Of a stretch of 64,000 bases of DNA, positions 15,783-26,313 are shown piece after piece. The position numbers were made by a program, and so were the translations under genes. The stretch comes from Halobacteriovorax marinus (GTDB lineage Bacteria > Bdellovibrionota > Bacteriovoracia > Bacteriovoracales > Bacteriovoracaceae), in the NCBI GenBank assembly GCA_002163155.1, contig MAAO01000006.1:1240001-1304000 (forward strand), read 5' to 3'. The notes under the pieces were generated by a model that was not told the DNA's origin, did no database searches, and saw only the letters and a list, made by a program, of their open reading frames with translations. Numbering within the stretch: the first letter of the stretch is position 1; each line of letters opens with the position of its first letter.

Positions 15783-18700
15783 TAAAGGCCCTCTTTCTTT
15801 TTCTTCTTATTAAGAAAAACGGGCATGGCCGATCTTCTATAACGTTTGGAGAGTAGTTTAAATATACTAATATTGGAATTTTTGGAAATACCTCTCATAT
15901 TACGATAAACTTTTCCGTCTTTTCCTGTGTAGTAACCACCACTCATTCCGCCACCAGAGTTTTGATTAAACTGTAGAGAACCTTCTCCTGAGTTGGACTT
16001 ATTCTCACCCTTAAGGAGAGTTAAATCTATATCTGCAGCACTTACATCGTCTGAATCTAGACCGTCTAGATCCAAGTTTAAATTGAAAGCATCTTTTTTC
16101 TTACTTGCTCCTTTTTTGGCAAGTTTTCCATTCTTTAAACCTGCTTGAGCACCTTTAGCAGAATTCTTTTTATCGTTAGCAAGCTTGTCCAAGTCTTTTT
16201 GATTATCTTTAGCATCGCCTATGGCCGAAGAAGAGCTTGCGGATTTTAAGTCAAGATCACTCTTAGAACCTTTGGAACGAGATGTCCTTGAATTTGAAAC
16301 TCTCGCGAAATTGGAGCCAGAATTCTTATTGAAAGCTGAGTTTCCTCCACCATTTTTAGGCTTCAATTTGAAACTACTAAATCTTCTTTTAAATTCTTTA
16401 GTAGCGCTACTAGAGTCACTCATTTTTCCAAATGAATTTGAACCAGCTTTTGAATTACCATTTGCAAAACTATTAGCTCCATCTACTAAAAACTGGGAGT
16501 CTGTTTTTAAGTCCCCAGCTGCAAAGGAGCCAAATTTTGGCATTTCAAAGCGGGCACAGTTCCCAGATCCTTTACAAGAACAGTTTTCATCAACACTGAT
16601 TTCACCACTGGCGTTTCCAGCTAGACAAACATTTTGTTTTCCAGTTTCATCGACTTCAGCATCGGTGACTCCTTTATCAACGTTCATGGCAGTTCGCGCG
16701 GCATCTAAGAGGGCGGCATATTTATTATTAATAGCTTGAATACTTGCCATACCTAAGCTCATATTATCAACATTCCCCTTAAGCATTGCTAAGACAGAAG
16801 CTAAATAAGCAAGTCTAGTCTCTGGAAGTGGGAACCCTGATTGTTCAATAACTTTTCCGTAAACTTCTGGTGAGTTCTTTTGCATGTATTCTCTAAAACC
16901 TAACATCATTGGTTGATTAGGGTAGAGGTGTTCTATAGTTACTGGACTCTTTCTAAGGTCTACTTTTAGTGAGGCATTGTGAGTTTGTAATCTCCACGCT
17001 CCAACTTTCATACTTAAGTATTGAGCAAATGAACCGGCTTGATCATGTAGACCAATTCCGCTCTCTAAACCAACCGCATGTACTCGTGGAAAAAGTACAT
17101 CACTTATTCTGTCTCCAATATTATCAGAACCATTTCTTAAAAAGAGACCAACTTTTTGTAGTAGTCCTTCCATTTCAATTTTTGAAGGAATTCTTTGATC
17201 AAAAGGTAATGAAGTCACGGCTCCTTGCATAGATCTAATCCATTCAATTGTACTCGCCACTTTTTGCGGGTTTTTGAATTGTTCGTGAGTAACTTGCGCA
17301 GTTACTTGTTGCATAATTCTTGATTTTGGATATATCAAAGGAATATTTCCTGGATTCTTTAACATTTCAAAGTTAGCGTTCTCTCCAGGATAGTTACACA
17401 TCATATGAGTGTGAATTCTTGCTTCTTGTAATTCTTTCTTCCACTTAGCGATATCTCTATTAGCTTGAGCCAAATCACTTCTGTACATGGCAAGGGCCGC
17501 TACTGCGACTACAATGGCCGCTATCATACAACCGCAACAACCTGGACAAACTGTGTTTGTAGCATAGTAAATTGCCAAGATTGCAACGATAATAAGGATA
17601 GAGTTACCGGCCTTCTTTTTTTCAGCTTCAGCTTTTGCTAATTGAGCCTCTGCTGCGGCAATTAATGAGGCCTTTGAAGTCACTTCCATTAAAGCTGCAG
17701 CATGCGCTGCTGAAAATAATCTAATGGCCTGTTCCTGGGAAGAGAGTTTCTTCTCAGTAAAATCAGCAAGCTTTTTATAAAGGTTTGCCATTCTCTCAAT
17801 GGAAGCATATTGCTCATCTTCATCATCTGAAGCTACATTATCATTTTCAAACATTCCTTCTTTACCATCATCTGTTTGACAGTTTGAAGTCACGCCTTCC
17901 ATATTTAAATTTTGAAATTGAGGGTATTTCTTTTCTGTGCTGGGGAGCTTTTGATCAAGTTCTATGGCCTCAAGAGAGACACACTTTAAAATACAATCTT
18001 TAGCAACTCTCGTATAATCACTTGTGTTATTTAAGTGATTGGCAATATAGGTTGCAGTAGCTGCTTTAAAAAGCGGGTAGGCCCTAGACTTTACTCTTGA
18101 GAAGTCACGGCAAGTTAAATTAGTCATACCAGCTGAGGCCATTGAGAGCATTTCTAAATTTGCTATTGTATGTCTTCCTTTTTCTGTTTGTTCATCAGGA
18201 GCGGATTTTGCCCTTTCAAAAATTAGGTAATCTGCATTATGTTCAGATTCTCTCTGAACTTCTCTTATTCTCTGTTCAGCAATTTTTAAATTTTGATCCG
18301 CCTTATCTTCTTGCGCCTTTATAGTGTTTAAAAGATCTCTATAGTTCTGCTCTTGTGAACCACCGGCCACTCTGGCAACTCCTACTGCTTGATCAGCATT
18401 TGCAAGAGCAGCATTTCCATCGGTCACTCCATTTTGCTTAAGTTCAGCACTTATTCTATATTTTCTTGTGGTTAATTTTTGTAAAATGATTCTTTCTTTA
18501 AAACGCTCAGCTCTTAGTTGATTGAGTTTAGCTTGATCTGCACTAGAGAGAGAACCTGAATGATTAGAAGAATTATTTTCTATTTGTGATATCTGTTGCT
18601 CAATACCCTGGACGACTCCTTTTTGTGCATTGATCTTTCCATCAATTTCACTCTTTTCTTTTTTCAGTGCATTCTGTTTGGCAACATTTGTCGCCTGTGC

Positions 18701-19105
18701 TGGATCTGCTCCATTTACCCCATCCGTGGCAGAATTTAGAACATTTGTTCTTCCATCTAGTTGCGCTCGCTTCGCTTCAACATCGACAAAAACTTGATCT
18801 ATTTCACTGAAGCCTTGGTCCATTAAATTAGTTAGATTATCTCTCTGAGCTTGTCTGTTGCTCTCATCCGCAGAGGTGGGATTGTCACACTTTGTAGTAT
18901 TAGTGGTTAAGGCATCACCATGTTCCTGGTCTTGTGCTTCATGAGCGGCCTTATTAGACTCAGCTTGCTGCTCTTGCACCTGATCAACAGTCACTTGTTC
19001 TGCTTGAGCATAAATAACACTAATATCTACAAAGAATAGAGACCAACACAATAGGAGTGTGGACCAATCTTTTATTCTACTAGGTTTACGCTTTTGATAG
19101 TTCAT
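15782..19105 (-). CDS. large exported protein with coiled coil and paired membrane helices (1107 aa)
   Basis: Not recognised. Residues 14-34 are a signal peptide or anchor after a basic N-terminus. Residues about 35-310 are Gln/Ala/Glu-rich coiled coil. Two adjacent hydrophobic helices at about 500-541 are separated by a short CPGCCGC cysteine cluster. A globular region follows (about 560-850). Residues about 850-1060 are low-complexity Ser, Asn, Lys and Gly. The C-terminus is basic (KKKKKEGL). The layout suggests an envelope-spanning or surface machine component. It is coupled to the leucine-rich-repeat gene. Confidence 0.75.
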   Translation of the reverse strand: MNYQKRKPSRIKDWSTLLLCWSLFFVDISVIYAQAEQVTVDQVQEQQAESNKAAHEAQDQEHGDALTTNTTKCDNPTSADESNRQAQRDNLTNLMDQGFSEIDQVFVDVEAKRAQLDGRTNVLNSATDGVNGADPAQATNVAKQNALKKEKSEIDGKINAQKGVVQGIEQQISQIENNSSNHSGSLSSADQAKLNQLRAERFKERIILQKLTTRKYRISAELKQNGVTDGNAALANADQAVGVARVAGGSQEQNYRDLLNTIKAQEDKADQNLKIAEQRIREVQRESEHNADYLIFERAKSAPDEQTEKGRHTIANLEMLSMASAGMTNLTCRDFSRVKSRAYPLFKAATATYIANHLNNTSDYTRVAKDCILKCVSLEAIELDQKLPSTEKKYPQFQNLNMEGVTSNCQTDDGKEGMFENDNVASDDEDEQYASIERMANLYKKLADFTEKKLSSQEQAIRLFSAAHAAALMEVTSKASLIAAAEAQLAKAEAEKKKAGNSILIIVAILAIYYATNTVCPGCCGCMIAAIVVAVAALAMYRSDLAQANRDIAKWKKELQEARIHTHMMCNYPGENANFEMLKNPGNIPLIYPKSRIMQQVTAQVTHEQFKNPQKVASTIEWIRSMQGAVTSLPFDQRIPSKIEMEGLLQKVGLFLRNGSDNIGDRISDVLFPRVHAVGLESGIGLHDQAGSFAQYLSMKVGAWRLQTHNASLKVDLRKSPVTIEHLYPNQPMMLGFREYMQKNSPEVYGKVIEQSGFPLPETRLAYLASVLAMLKGNVDNMSLGMASIQAINNKYAALLDAARTAMNVDKGVTDAEVDETGKQNVCLAGNASGEISVDENCSCKGSGNCARFEMPKFGSFAAGDLKTDSQFLVDGANSFANGNSKAGSNSFGKMSDSSSATKEFKRRFSSFKLKPKNGGGNSAFNKNSGSNFARVSNSRTSRSKGSKSDLDLKSASSSSAIGDAKDNQKDLDKLANDKKNSAKGAQAGLKNGKLAKKGASKKKDAFNLNLDLDGLDSDDVSAADIDLTLLKGENKSNSGEGSLQFNQNSGGGMSGGYYTGKDGKVYRNMRGISKNSNISIFKLLSKRYRRSAMPVFLNKKKKKEGL

Positions 19106-19386
19106 AACTTACTTCCAGAAAAAATTTACTACTAAGCTCTATTTTACGGATATTAGAGTTTTTATCCAATAGGAAAGAATGGGATATAGGGTAGTTACAG
19201 GACTAGCGCATTAATATTTAGGAGGTTAGTGGACATTTTAAAGGCAAAAGTTTTTAAATATCCAAAAATGGGGCGCCACTAAATATAGGCAGTGAAGTCT
19301 TCACTTTTGACCATATTTTTTAAATCTTTTCGTTTTTCACGGTTTAGGGATAAAATAGAGATAGTTTTAAATTATTGGAGATACTT

Positions 19387-19794
19387 ATGTTTTACAAATT
19401 ACTCATTACTCTTTTCTTTTTAACTTCAACTGCGAGTTTCGCTGCTATTGATTGTGAAGAGGAAATTCACAAACTCTGTCAAAATGCGAAATCTGGATCT
19501 GGTAAATGTTTAAAAGAAAAGCAACATTTACTGCCTCTTAGTTGTCAGAGTGAATTGAATACTCTTAATAATGTTGCAGCTGATGTGACTGCGAATTGTA
19601 TGCAAGACCTTATGAAGTTTTGCCCAGTAAATATGAAAGTGTTAGAAAAATCAGTTGAGACGGCCATGCTTAGACAATCTGAGTGTATTAAGAAAATGAA
19701 GTCTCAATTCTCACCTAAATGTAGTTCTCTAATTGAAAATATGACCAAAGCATTTACTGGAAAAGGTGGACCAGGGGCGAAGACGATTCGTTAG
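19387..19794 (+). CDS. secreted GLG1-type cysteine-rich repeat protein
   Basis: After a signal peptide (MFYKLLITLFFLTSTASFA) the 115-residue mature protein has two copies of a cysteine repeat: DCEEEIHKLC...KCLKEKQHLLPLSC, then NCMQDLMKFC...ECIKKMKSQFSPKC. This spacing matches the cysteine-rich repeat of GLG1 (PF00839), found in small bacterial periplasmic proteins. The start is taken at 19387 because GGAG lies six bases before it. Its function is unknown; the repeats are expected to form disulfides. Confidence 0.78.
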   Translation: MFYKLLITLFFLTSTASFAAIDCEEEIHKLCQNAKSGSGKCLKEKQHLLPLSCQSELNTLNNVAADVTANCMQDLMKFCPVNMKVLEKSVETAMLRQSECIKKMKSQFSPKCSSLIENMTKAFTGKGGPGAKTIR

Positions 19795-19797
19795 TGC

Positions 19798-20139
19798 TTA
19801 AAGATCACGAACAAATTTATTATTCTTATCTACTAAGATGCACTTTGGCTCTATTGGTTTGTCACTGAATTGAAAACCAATGATGATCACTTCTTCACCT
19901 TCTTTGATGAGGTGAGCGGCGGCTCCGTTGATACAGATTTCACCAGTTCCACTCTCTCCTCTAATCACATAAGTTTCAAGACGAGAACCAGAAGTGTTTG
20001 AGACAATGAGAACTTTTTGTCCAGGCCATAGATCAATACGATCTAATAGGTCTGAATCAATTGTTACGCTACCAACATAAGAAACATCAGCTTCTGTGAT
20101 AATGGCCTTATGAATTTTACATTGTAATAGTTCGCGCAT
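19798..20139 (-). CDS. panD: aspartate 1-decarboxylase proenzyme
   Basis: PanD makes beta-alanine for pantothenate and coenzyme A. The self-cleavage site YVGSVTID (Gly23-Ser24) gives the pyruvoyl group, and CKIHKA and INGAAAHL are family hallmarks. The start is moved to 20139 because GGAG lies eight bases upstream and the family begins with MxRxLLxCKIH; the longer frame adds six residues. At 113 aa it is slightly short of the usual 126. No other pan gene is nearby. The stop is three bases from the convergent GLG1-type gene. Confidence 0.94.
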   Translation of the reverse strand: MRELLQCKIHKAIITEADVSYVGSVTIDSDLLDRIDLWPGQKVLIVSNTSGSRLETYVIRGESGTGEICINGAAAHLIKEGEEVIIIGFQFSDKPIEPKCILVDKNNKFVRDL

Positions 20140-20220
20140 AATTTTGTCTCCGTACAAAGAGTGTTTTTAATACTTTTGGTACAATCTTCCAAGAATTATT
20201 TATCAATTTGTCGAAAATTT

Positions 20221-20247
20221 CAGGGTCTCTTAGATAACAAGACCCTG
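20221..20247 (-). terminator. terminator-like hairpin after serB
   Basis: CAGGGTCT (20221-20228) pairs perfectly with AGACCCTG (20240-20247) around an 11-base loop. It sits 21 bases beyond the serB stop on the minus strand, followed by AAATTTT. The T run is short, so termination strength is uncertain. Confidence 0.55.
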
Positions 20248-20267
20248 ATTTTGTTAAGAGTATTTAT

Positions 20268-21467
20268 TTATACCACGTCTTCGTGGCCAGGAATTCCAAG
20301 GAAGTAGAGGATACTAGTCATGGGTCCATGACTCATATGCTGCTGCGCTTCTTTTTTCACAATTTCTTTTGCGTGAAAGGCAATTCCAAGACCTGCTATG
20401 GCCAGCATAGGAAGATCATTGGCCCCATCACCAATGGCAACAACTTGTTCTAGAGAAATATTCTCTTGCTGAGAAATCAAATTCACAAGCATCGCTTTTT
20501 GCTCAGCATTGATGATCGTTCCCACAACTTTACCCGTGAGTTCTCCGTCAATTATTTCTAACTCGTTAGCAAAGGAGTAATCGAGTCCTAGTTTTTCTTT
20601 TAGGGCATTGGCAAAGAAAGTAAATCCACCGGAGATGACGGCCACTTTATAACCTAATGACTTTATCGTTTTCATAAAGTCCTCAACACCAGGAGTGAGA
20701 GGAAGGTTATCTAGAATGTGTTGCATCTTTTCAGCTTTTAGACCTTTGAGTTTAGAAACTCTCTTAATGAGACTTTCATCAAAATCAATCTCTCCATTCA
20801 TGGCCTGTTCTGTGATCGCCTTAACTTCTTCACCAACTCCGCAAGCGTCAGCTAACTCATCGATAACTTCAGTTTGAATAAGTGTAGAGTCCATATCAAA
20901 AACAATGAGTCGTTTACTTCTTCTATAAACGTTGTCTTTTAAGAAGGCCACGTCAACTCTATGACCGTTAGAAGTTGTGATCAACTCTGACTTAACCTTG
21001 TGCCAATCTAGACCCACAGGAACTTCAGTAGAAATTTCTAAAGAGCGAAATGCCCTAGGAGAAACTTTATCAATTCTCTTAATATTGATCCCGTGTTCAG
21101 CTAATACCGTAGCGATATCACAGACAAAGTCTGCTTGAATCTCTTCAACACTGACACAGTTTAGAATGAACTTTTCAGTTTTATCATTGCAAATTTCTTG
21201 CGCCTCAACAATTTTATAATCAAGTTTGAGGTCCATATTATTAGCAGCAAAGAGTAGATCTTTTAATACGTGATCATTTTCATTATTCTCTTCACTGACT
21301 CTAATTACAAAACTTAGAGAGAGTAGCCCGTGAGTTACAGACTGACCCATATCTAGTAGGGGATTATTTGTTTTCTTAATTATGCCCATGAGTTCTTTAG
21401 TGATCCCCGGATGATCGGGTCCGCTCACTTTTATGAGAACTTCTCTTCCATTAAGCTTTTTCGGCAT
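20268..21467 (-). CDS. serB: phosphoserine phosphatase with N-terminal ACT domains
   Basis: SerB hydrolyses phosphoserine in the last step of serine synthesis. Two ACT-like domains (about residues 8-85 and 100-175) precede a HAD phosphatase with DMDSTLI (D191 nucleophile, D193), the VISGGFTFF serine motif and the GDGANDLPML metal site. At 399 aa it matches the long ACT-containing form. The ATG overlaps the pgsA stop by one base, so the two genes form an operon. The ACT domains suggest feedback by an amino acid, probably serine. Confidence 0.95.
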   Translation of the reverse strand: MPKKLNGREVLIKVSGPDHPGITKELMGIIKKTNNPLLDMGQSVTHGLLSLSFVIRVSEENNENDHVLKDLLFAANNMDLKLDYKIVEAQEICNDKTEKFILNCVSVEEIQADFVCDIATVLAEHGINIKRIDKVSPRAFRSLEISTEVPVGLDWHKVKSELITTSNGHRVDVAFLKDNVYRRSKRLIVFDMDSTLIQTEVIDELADACGVGEEVKAITEQAMNGEIDFDESLIKRVSKLKGLKAEKMQHILDNLPLTPGVEDFMKTIKSLGYKVAVISGGFTFFANALKEKLGLDYSFANELEIIDGELTGKVVGTIINAEQKAMLVNLISQQENISLEQVVAIGDGANDLPMLAIAGLGIAFHAKEIVKKEAQQHMSHGPMTSILYFLGIPGHEDVV

Positions 21468-22168
21468 TAGTCTTCCTTTTTAACTTCTTTACTTGGTTTG
21501 TCTGGGTTTGCTTTCTTTGCTTTTGCACTGGCCTTGGCCTCAACTCTAGCAACTTTAAATTTCTTTATAGTTCCGTAGGAATAGAAGAAGGCTGAATAGA
21601 GGGATAAACAGGCAGCGATGTAAATAAACGCAGTTCCCATTTCTGGAAATGGGATTCCATAAGGAGAGTCATTACACAGCAACATGGGTATCGCCATCAT
21701 CTGTAGAGCTGTTTTCCACTTTCCTGAACTATCAACGGGAACGGTGAAGCCTTTTTCCATGGCGAGTAGTCTAAGGGCAGTAATATAAATTTCTCGTAGT
21801 ACTAAGATAATCACTAGCAGTGGCGGGATTCTATTTAAACTTTGCAGGAGAATGAGCGAACTCACTACTAGGAACTTATCAGCAATTGGATCTAGAAAAG
21901 AGCCAAAAACAGTAACAATTCCGCGTTTTCTTGCAATGTAACCATCAAAGAAGTCTGTTATTGATGCCGCTACAAAGGTCCATGCTGCCAAGTAACTTAA
22001 GTGAAAGTGGTAGGGTCTAAAGAATTCCCAATCATAAATGATGAGTAGAATAGAGGAGACAATTACTGGAATGAGGAGAACTCTAAAGATAGTGAGTCTG
22101 TTGGGAAGGTTATCAATTTCCCACTCATGATCTAGAGTATTCTGCTCAGAATTTTCTTGTGAGCTCAT
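21467..22168 (-). CDS. pgsA: CDP-diacylglycerol-glycerol-3-phosphate 3-phosphatidyltransferase
   Basis: PgsA makes phosphatidylglycerol phosphate in the inner membrane. The CDP-alcohol phosphotransferase motif DGYIARKRG followed by GSFLDPIADK is complete. Membrane helices are visible at about 28-48, 63-80, 105-140 and near 185-215. The C-terminus is an unusual Lys/Ala-rich tail (KASAKAKKANPDKPSKEVKK). The start at 22168 has GGAAG upstream and removes seven residues from the longest frame. It is cotranscribed with serB. Confidence 0.92.
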   Translation of the reverse strand: MSSQENSEQNTLDHEWEIDNLPNRLTIFRVLLIPVIVSSILLIIYDWEFFRPYHFHLSYLAAWTFVAASITDFFDGYIARKRGIVTVFGSFLDPIADKFLVVSSLILLQSLNRIPPLLVIILVLREIYITALRLLAMEKGFTVPVDSSGKWKTALQMMAIPMLLCNDSPYGIPFPEMGTAFIYIAACLSLYSAFFYSYGTIKKFKVARVEAKASAKAKKANPDKPSKEVKKED

Positions 22169-22345
22169 AATGACTTCCTTAGTCAATTAAATTCATTTTT
22201 TAACCGATATTTGAATAGTTATACCAGAATTCTCCTAATTAATAAATGTATTCATTTAGTCAGTTTCTTACATACGGCGATGTTTTCCACCTAATAAAAT
22301 TGAGCGCAAGAGGCTAAACTAGGGGAAGTTTATTAAGGAGAGTTC

Positions 22346-23074
22346 ATGGACCGACATTTAAATTTAATTAAGACAGATTTTGAGCAAACAGAGAAGAGAA
22401 TCTTCCCAAGATTTCCCTTCAGTTACTTAACGTTTAAAAATTCCGGAAAGTCCGTTGATCAACATGTTTTTGAAATTAAAGATATTTCCTATACTGGTAT
22501 GCAGCTTTGTTTAAAGGACGGAGGACATGAGTTCACTCCTGGACTTGACATTAATGGCACCGTTCATTGGCAAAAAGCATCACTAGATACTATAGGAAAG
22601 GTTAAATGGGTGAATGGTAGTCGAATTGGCGTGGAGTTTTCTTCCGAAAATGGTTTTGACCAAGAGGTTAAGGACTTTTTATCGATTGAGAATATGGTTT
22701 CAAGCCTAAGACCTATTCATGACTTTTCTCTTGGTTTAGAAGTGCCGGCCAATTTAAAATATTGGTTACGGGCAGATGGACCCTTTGAAGTTTTTGTGTG
22801 GCGTCATAATGACGGGGAACTTTCTCGTTTTCAAATTCTCATGATGGAAAAATACGTCGAATGGGAAGATGGAGTTGGTGTTAAGACAGGAAGAATTCTT
22901 AGTAAGAGAGATCTGGATACACCCTTAATTACCGAAGATGAATTAGTTTTCGCAGTGGACGAAGGAGTTAATGCTGAAAATATTAGCTTATCTCTAGAAA
23001 TCCTAAGAAATATTGGTCCAGAATTTTTGCCTACTGAGGCCAACGAATTTTTGCAAAGAAAACTTCATTCTTAA
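22346..23074 (+). CDS. PilZ-domain protein
   Basis: An N-terminal PilZ domain (residues about 15-115) has the c-di-GMP-binding elements RIFPRFPF (the RxxxR-like part) and DISYTGMQL (the D/NxSxxG motif), ending with RIGVEFSS. The C-terminal 110 residues are an uncharacterised domain with a WLRADGPFEVFVWRHN segment. It is a likely c-di-GMP effector; c-di-GMP signalling controls predation in related bacteria. AAGGAG supports the start and a strong terminator follows. Confidence 0.85.
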   Translation: MDRHLNLIKTDFEQTEKRIFPRFPFSYLTFKNSGKSVDQHVFEIKDISYTGMQLCLKDGGHEFTPGLDINGTVHWQKASLDTIGKVKWVNGSRIGVEFSSENGFDQEVKDFLSIENMVSSLRPIHDFSLGLEVPANLKYWLRADGPFEVFVWRHNDGELSRFQILMMEKYVEWEDGVGVKTGRILSKRDLDTPLITEDELVFAVDEGVNAENISLSLEILRNIGPEFLPTEANEFLQRKLHS

Positions 23075-23084
23075 AAAAAAAATC

Positions 23085-23109
23085 AGGGTCCTTAATAGGA
23101 CCCTTTTTT
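23085..23109 (+). terminator. rho-independent terminator after the PilZ gene
   Basis: AGGGTCC (23085-23091) pairs with GGACCCT (23098-23104) around a six-base loop, followed by six T residues and preceded by an A run. It lies ten bases after the stop. Confidence 0.92.
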
Positions 23110-23178
23110 ATAGCTGATCAAATTTTCAATTAGCAAAAACTAGACAATGCTCAAGTTTTTTTCTACTAATTGAAATCT

Positions 23179-24228
23179 ATGTTAAATAAACTTGAACTCA
23201 ATCGTTATCTTCGTCATCTCAATCTCAAAGAAATTGGAGAGCAGGGACAGTTAAAACTCAAGGCCTCAAAAATTGTGGTTATTGGAGCTGGTGGGCTTGG
23301 TTCGCCGGTACTCTTATATCTAGCTGCCGCTGGAGTTGGACATATTACTATCGTTGATGGTGATGTGGTTGATGAAACAAATCTACAAAGACAAGTTCTC
23401 TTTAATTCCTTAGATATTGATAAGAGCAAGGCCTTGATTGCGAAAGATAAAATACTTAAACTTAATCCTTATATTAATGTTCAAGTATTCAGTGAACATT
23501 TAAGCAAGAGTAATGCAAAAATAATTGTAGAAGGTTGTGATTATCTCATAGACTGCAGTGATAATTTTCAAACGAGATTTCTCTGTAATGACTTAGCTTT
23601 CTTTTTTAAACTCAAACTTGTTCATGGTTCTGTCTCGGAGTTCACTGGCATGGTGGCCATGTTTAAACCTGGTTTTGAGTCTTGTTATCGATGTCTCTTT
23701 CCGGCGCCTCCAACTATTGAAGTTCAAAATTGTTCTGAAGCAGGAGTTCTGGGTGTGACTCCGGGGATTGTTGGGTTGTGGCAGGCGCTAGAGACGATTA
23801 AATCCATACTAAATATAGGTAGTGAACTTGTCTCTCAGTCTCTTCAAATTGACCTACTAAATTCCAGTGTTAAGAAAATAAAAATTCCAAGAAATGATCA
23901 TTGTCCACTCTGTGGAAAGACTCCCAGTATTAAAGAATTGTATGAAGAAAGTCCCATCATTTGTGCCACTAAATTTCTTGTTGCAACTATAGCAACGTCT
24001 ACCATTGTGGTAGATATAAGAGAGAAGGAAGAAGTTTTAAAGAACGACTTAGGACTTATTTCAATTCCATTAAGTAAAATTAAAGAGAGTCCAGATTTAA
24101 TTGATCCTAAGAAAAGTTATACCTTTGTCTGTGTCAGCGGACAGAGAAGTTTAAAACTTTGCTCTTATCTAAGTGATTTGGGTTATGTAAATATTTATAG
24201 CTTAAAAAATGGTATGGCCTCTTTGTGA
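23179..24228 (+). CDS. ThiF/MoeB-type adenylyltransferase fused to a rhodanese-like domain
   Basis: The E1-like domain (residues about 1-245) has the ATP loop VIGAGGLGSP, the DGDVVDETNLQRQ motif and two zinc CxxC pairs (CYRC and CPLC). The C-terminal rhodanese-like domain (about 265-349) has a FVCVSGQRS active-site loop with Cys. Such proteins adenylate the Gly-Gly tail of ThiS or MoaD and pass sulfur to it. Position before thiC and thiS favours a ThiF role. The gene lies upstream of the riboswitch, so it is outside the TPP-controlled transcript. No strong ribosome site is seen before the ATG. Confidence 0.88.
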   Translation: MLNKLELNRYLRHLNLKEIGEQGQLKLKASKIVVIGAGGLGSPVLLYLAAAGVGHITIVDGDVVDETNLQRQVLFNSLDIDKSKALIAKDKILKLNPYINVQVFSEHLSKSNAKIIVEGCDYLIDCSDNFQTRFLCNDLAFFFKLKLVHGSVSEFTGMVAMFKPGFESCYRCLFPAPPTIEVQNCSEAGVLGVTPGIVGLWQALETIKSILNIGSELVSQSLQIDLLNSSVKKIKIPRNDHCPLCGKTPSIKELYEESPIICATKFLVATIATSTIVVDIREKEEVLKNDLGLISIPLSKIKESPDLIDPKKSYTFVCVSGQRSLKLCSYLSDLGYVNIYSLKNGMASL

Positions 24229-24249
24229 AAAACTATAATTTAAATAAAT

Positions 24250-24278
24250 TTGACAGAGTATTTTAAAAATAGGATATT
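24250..24278 (+). promoter_or_regulatory. sigma-70-type promoter of the thiamine operon
   Basis: A perfect -35 TTGACA (24250-24255) and a GATATT -10 (24273-24278) are 17 bases apart. The expected transcript start, near 24284, coincides with the first bases of the TPP aptamer or lies just before them. Confidence 0.65.
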
Positions 24279-24281
24279 TCG

Positions 24282-26311
<2,030 letters not shown>

Positions 26312-26313
26312 TC

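Noticed and set aside
16221-16739. 172-codon plus-strand frame
   Set aside because: It lies entirely antisense to the low-complexity part of the 1107-residue gene and has repetitive Leu/Phe/Glu content typical of a shadow frame.
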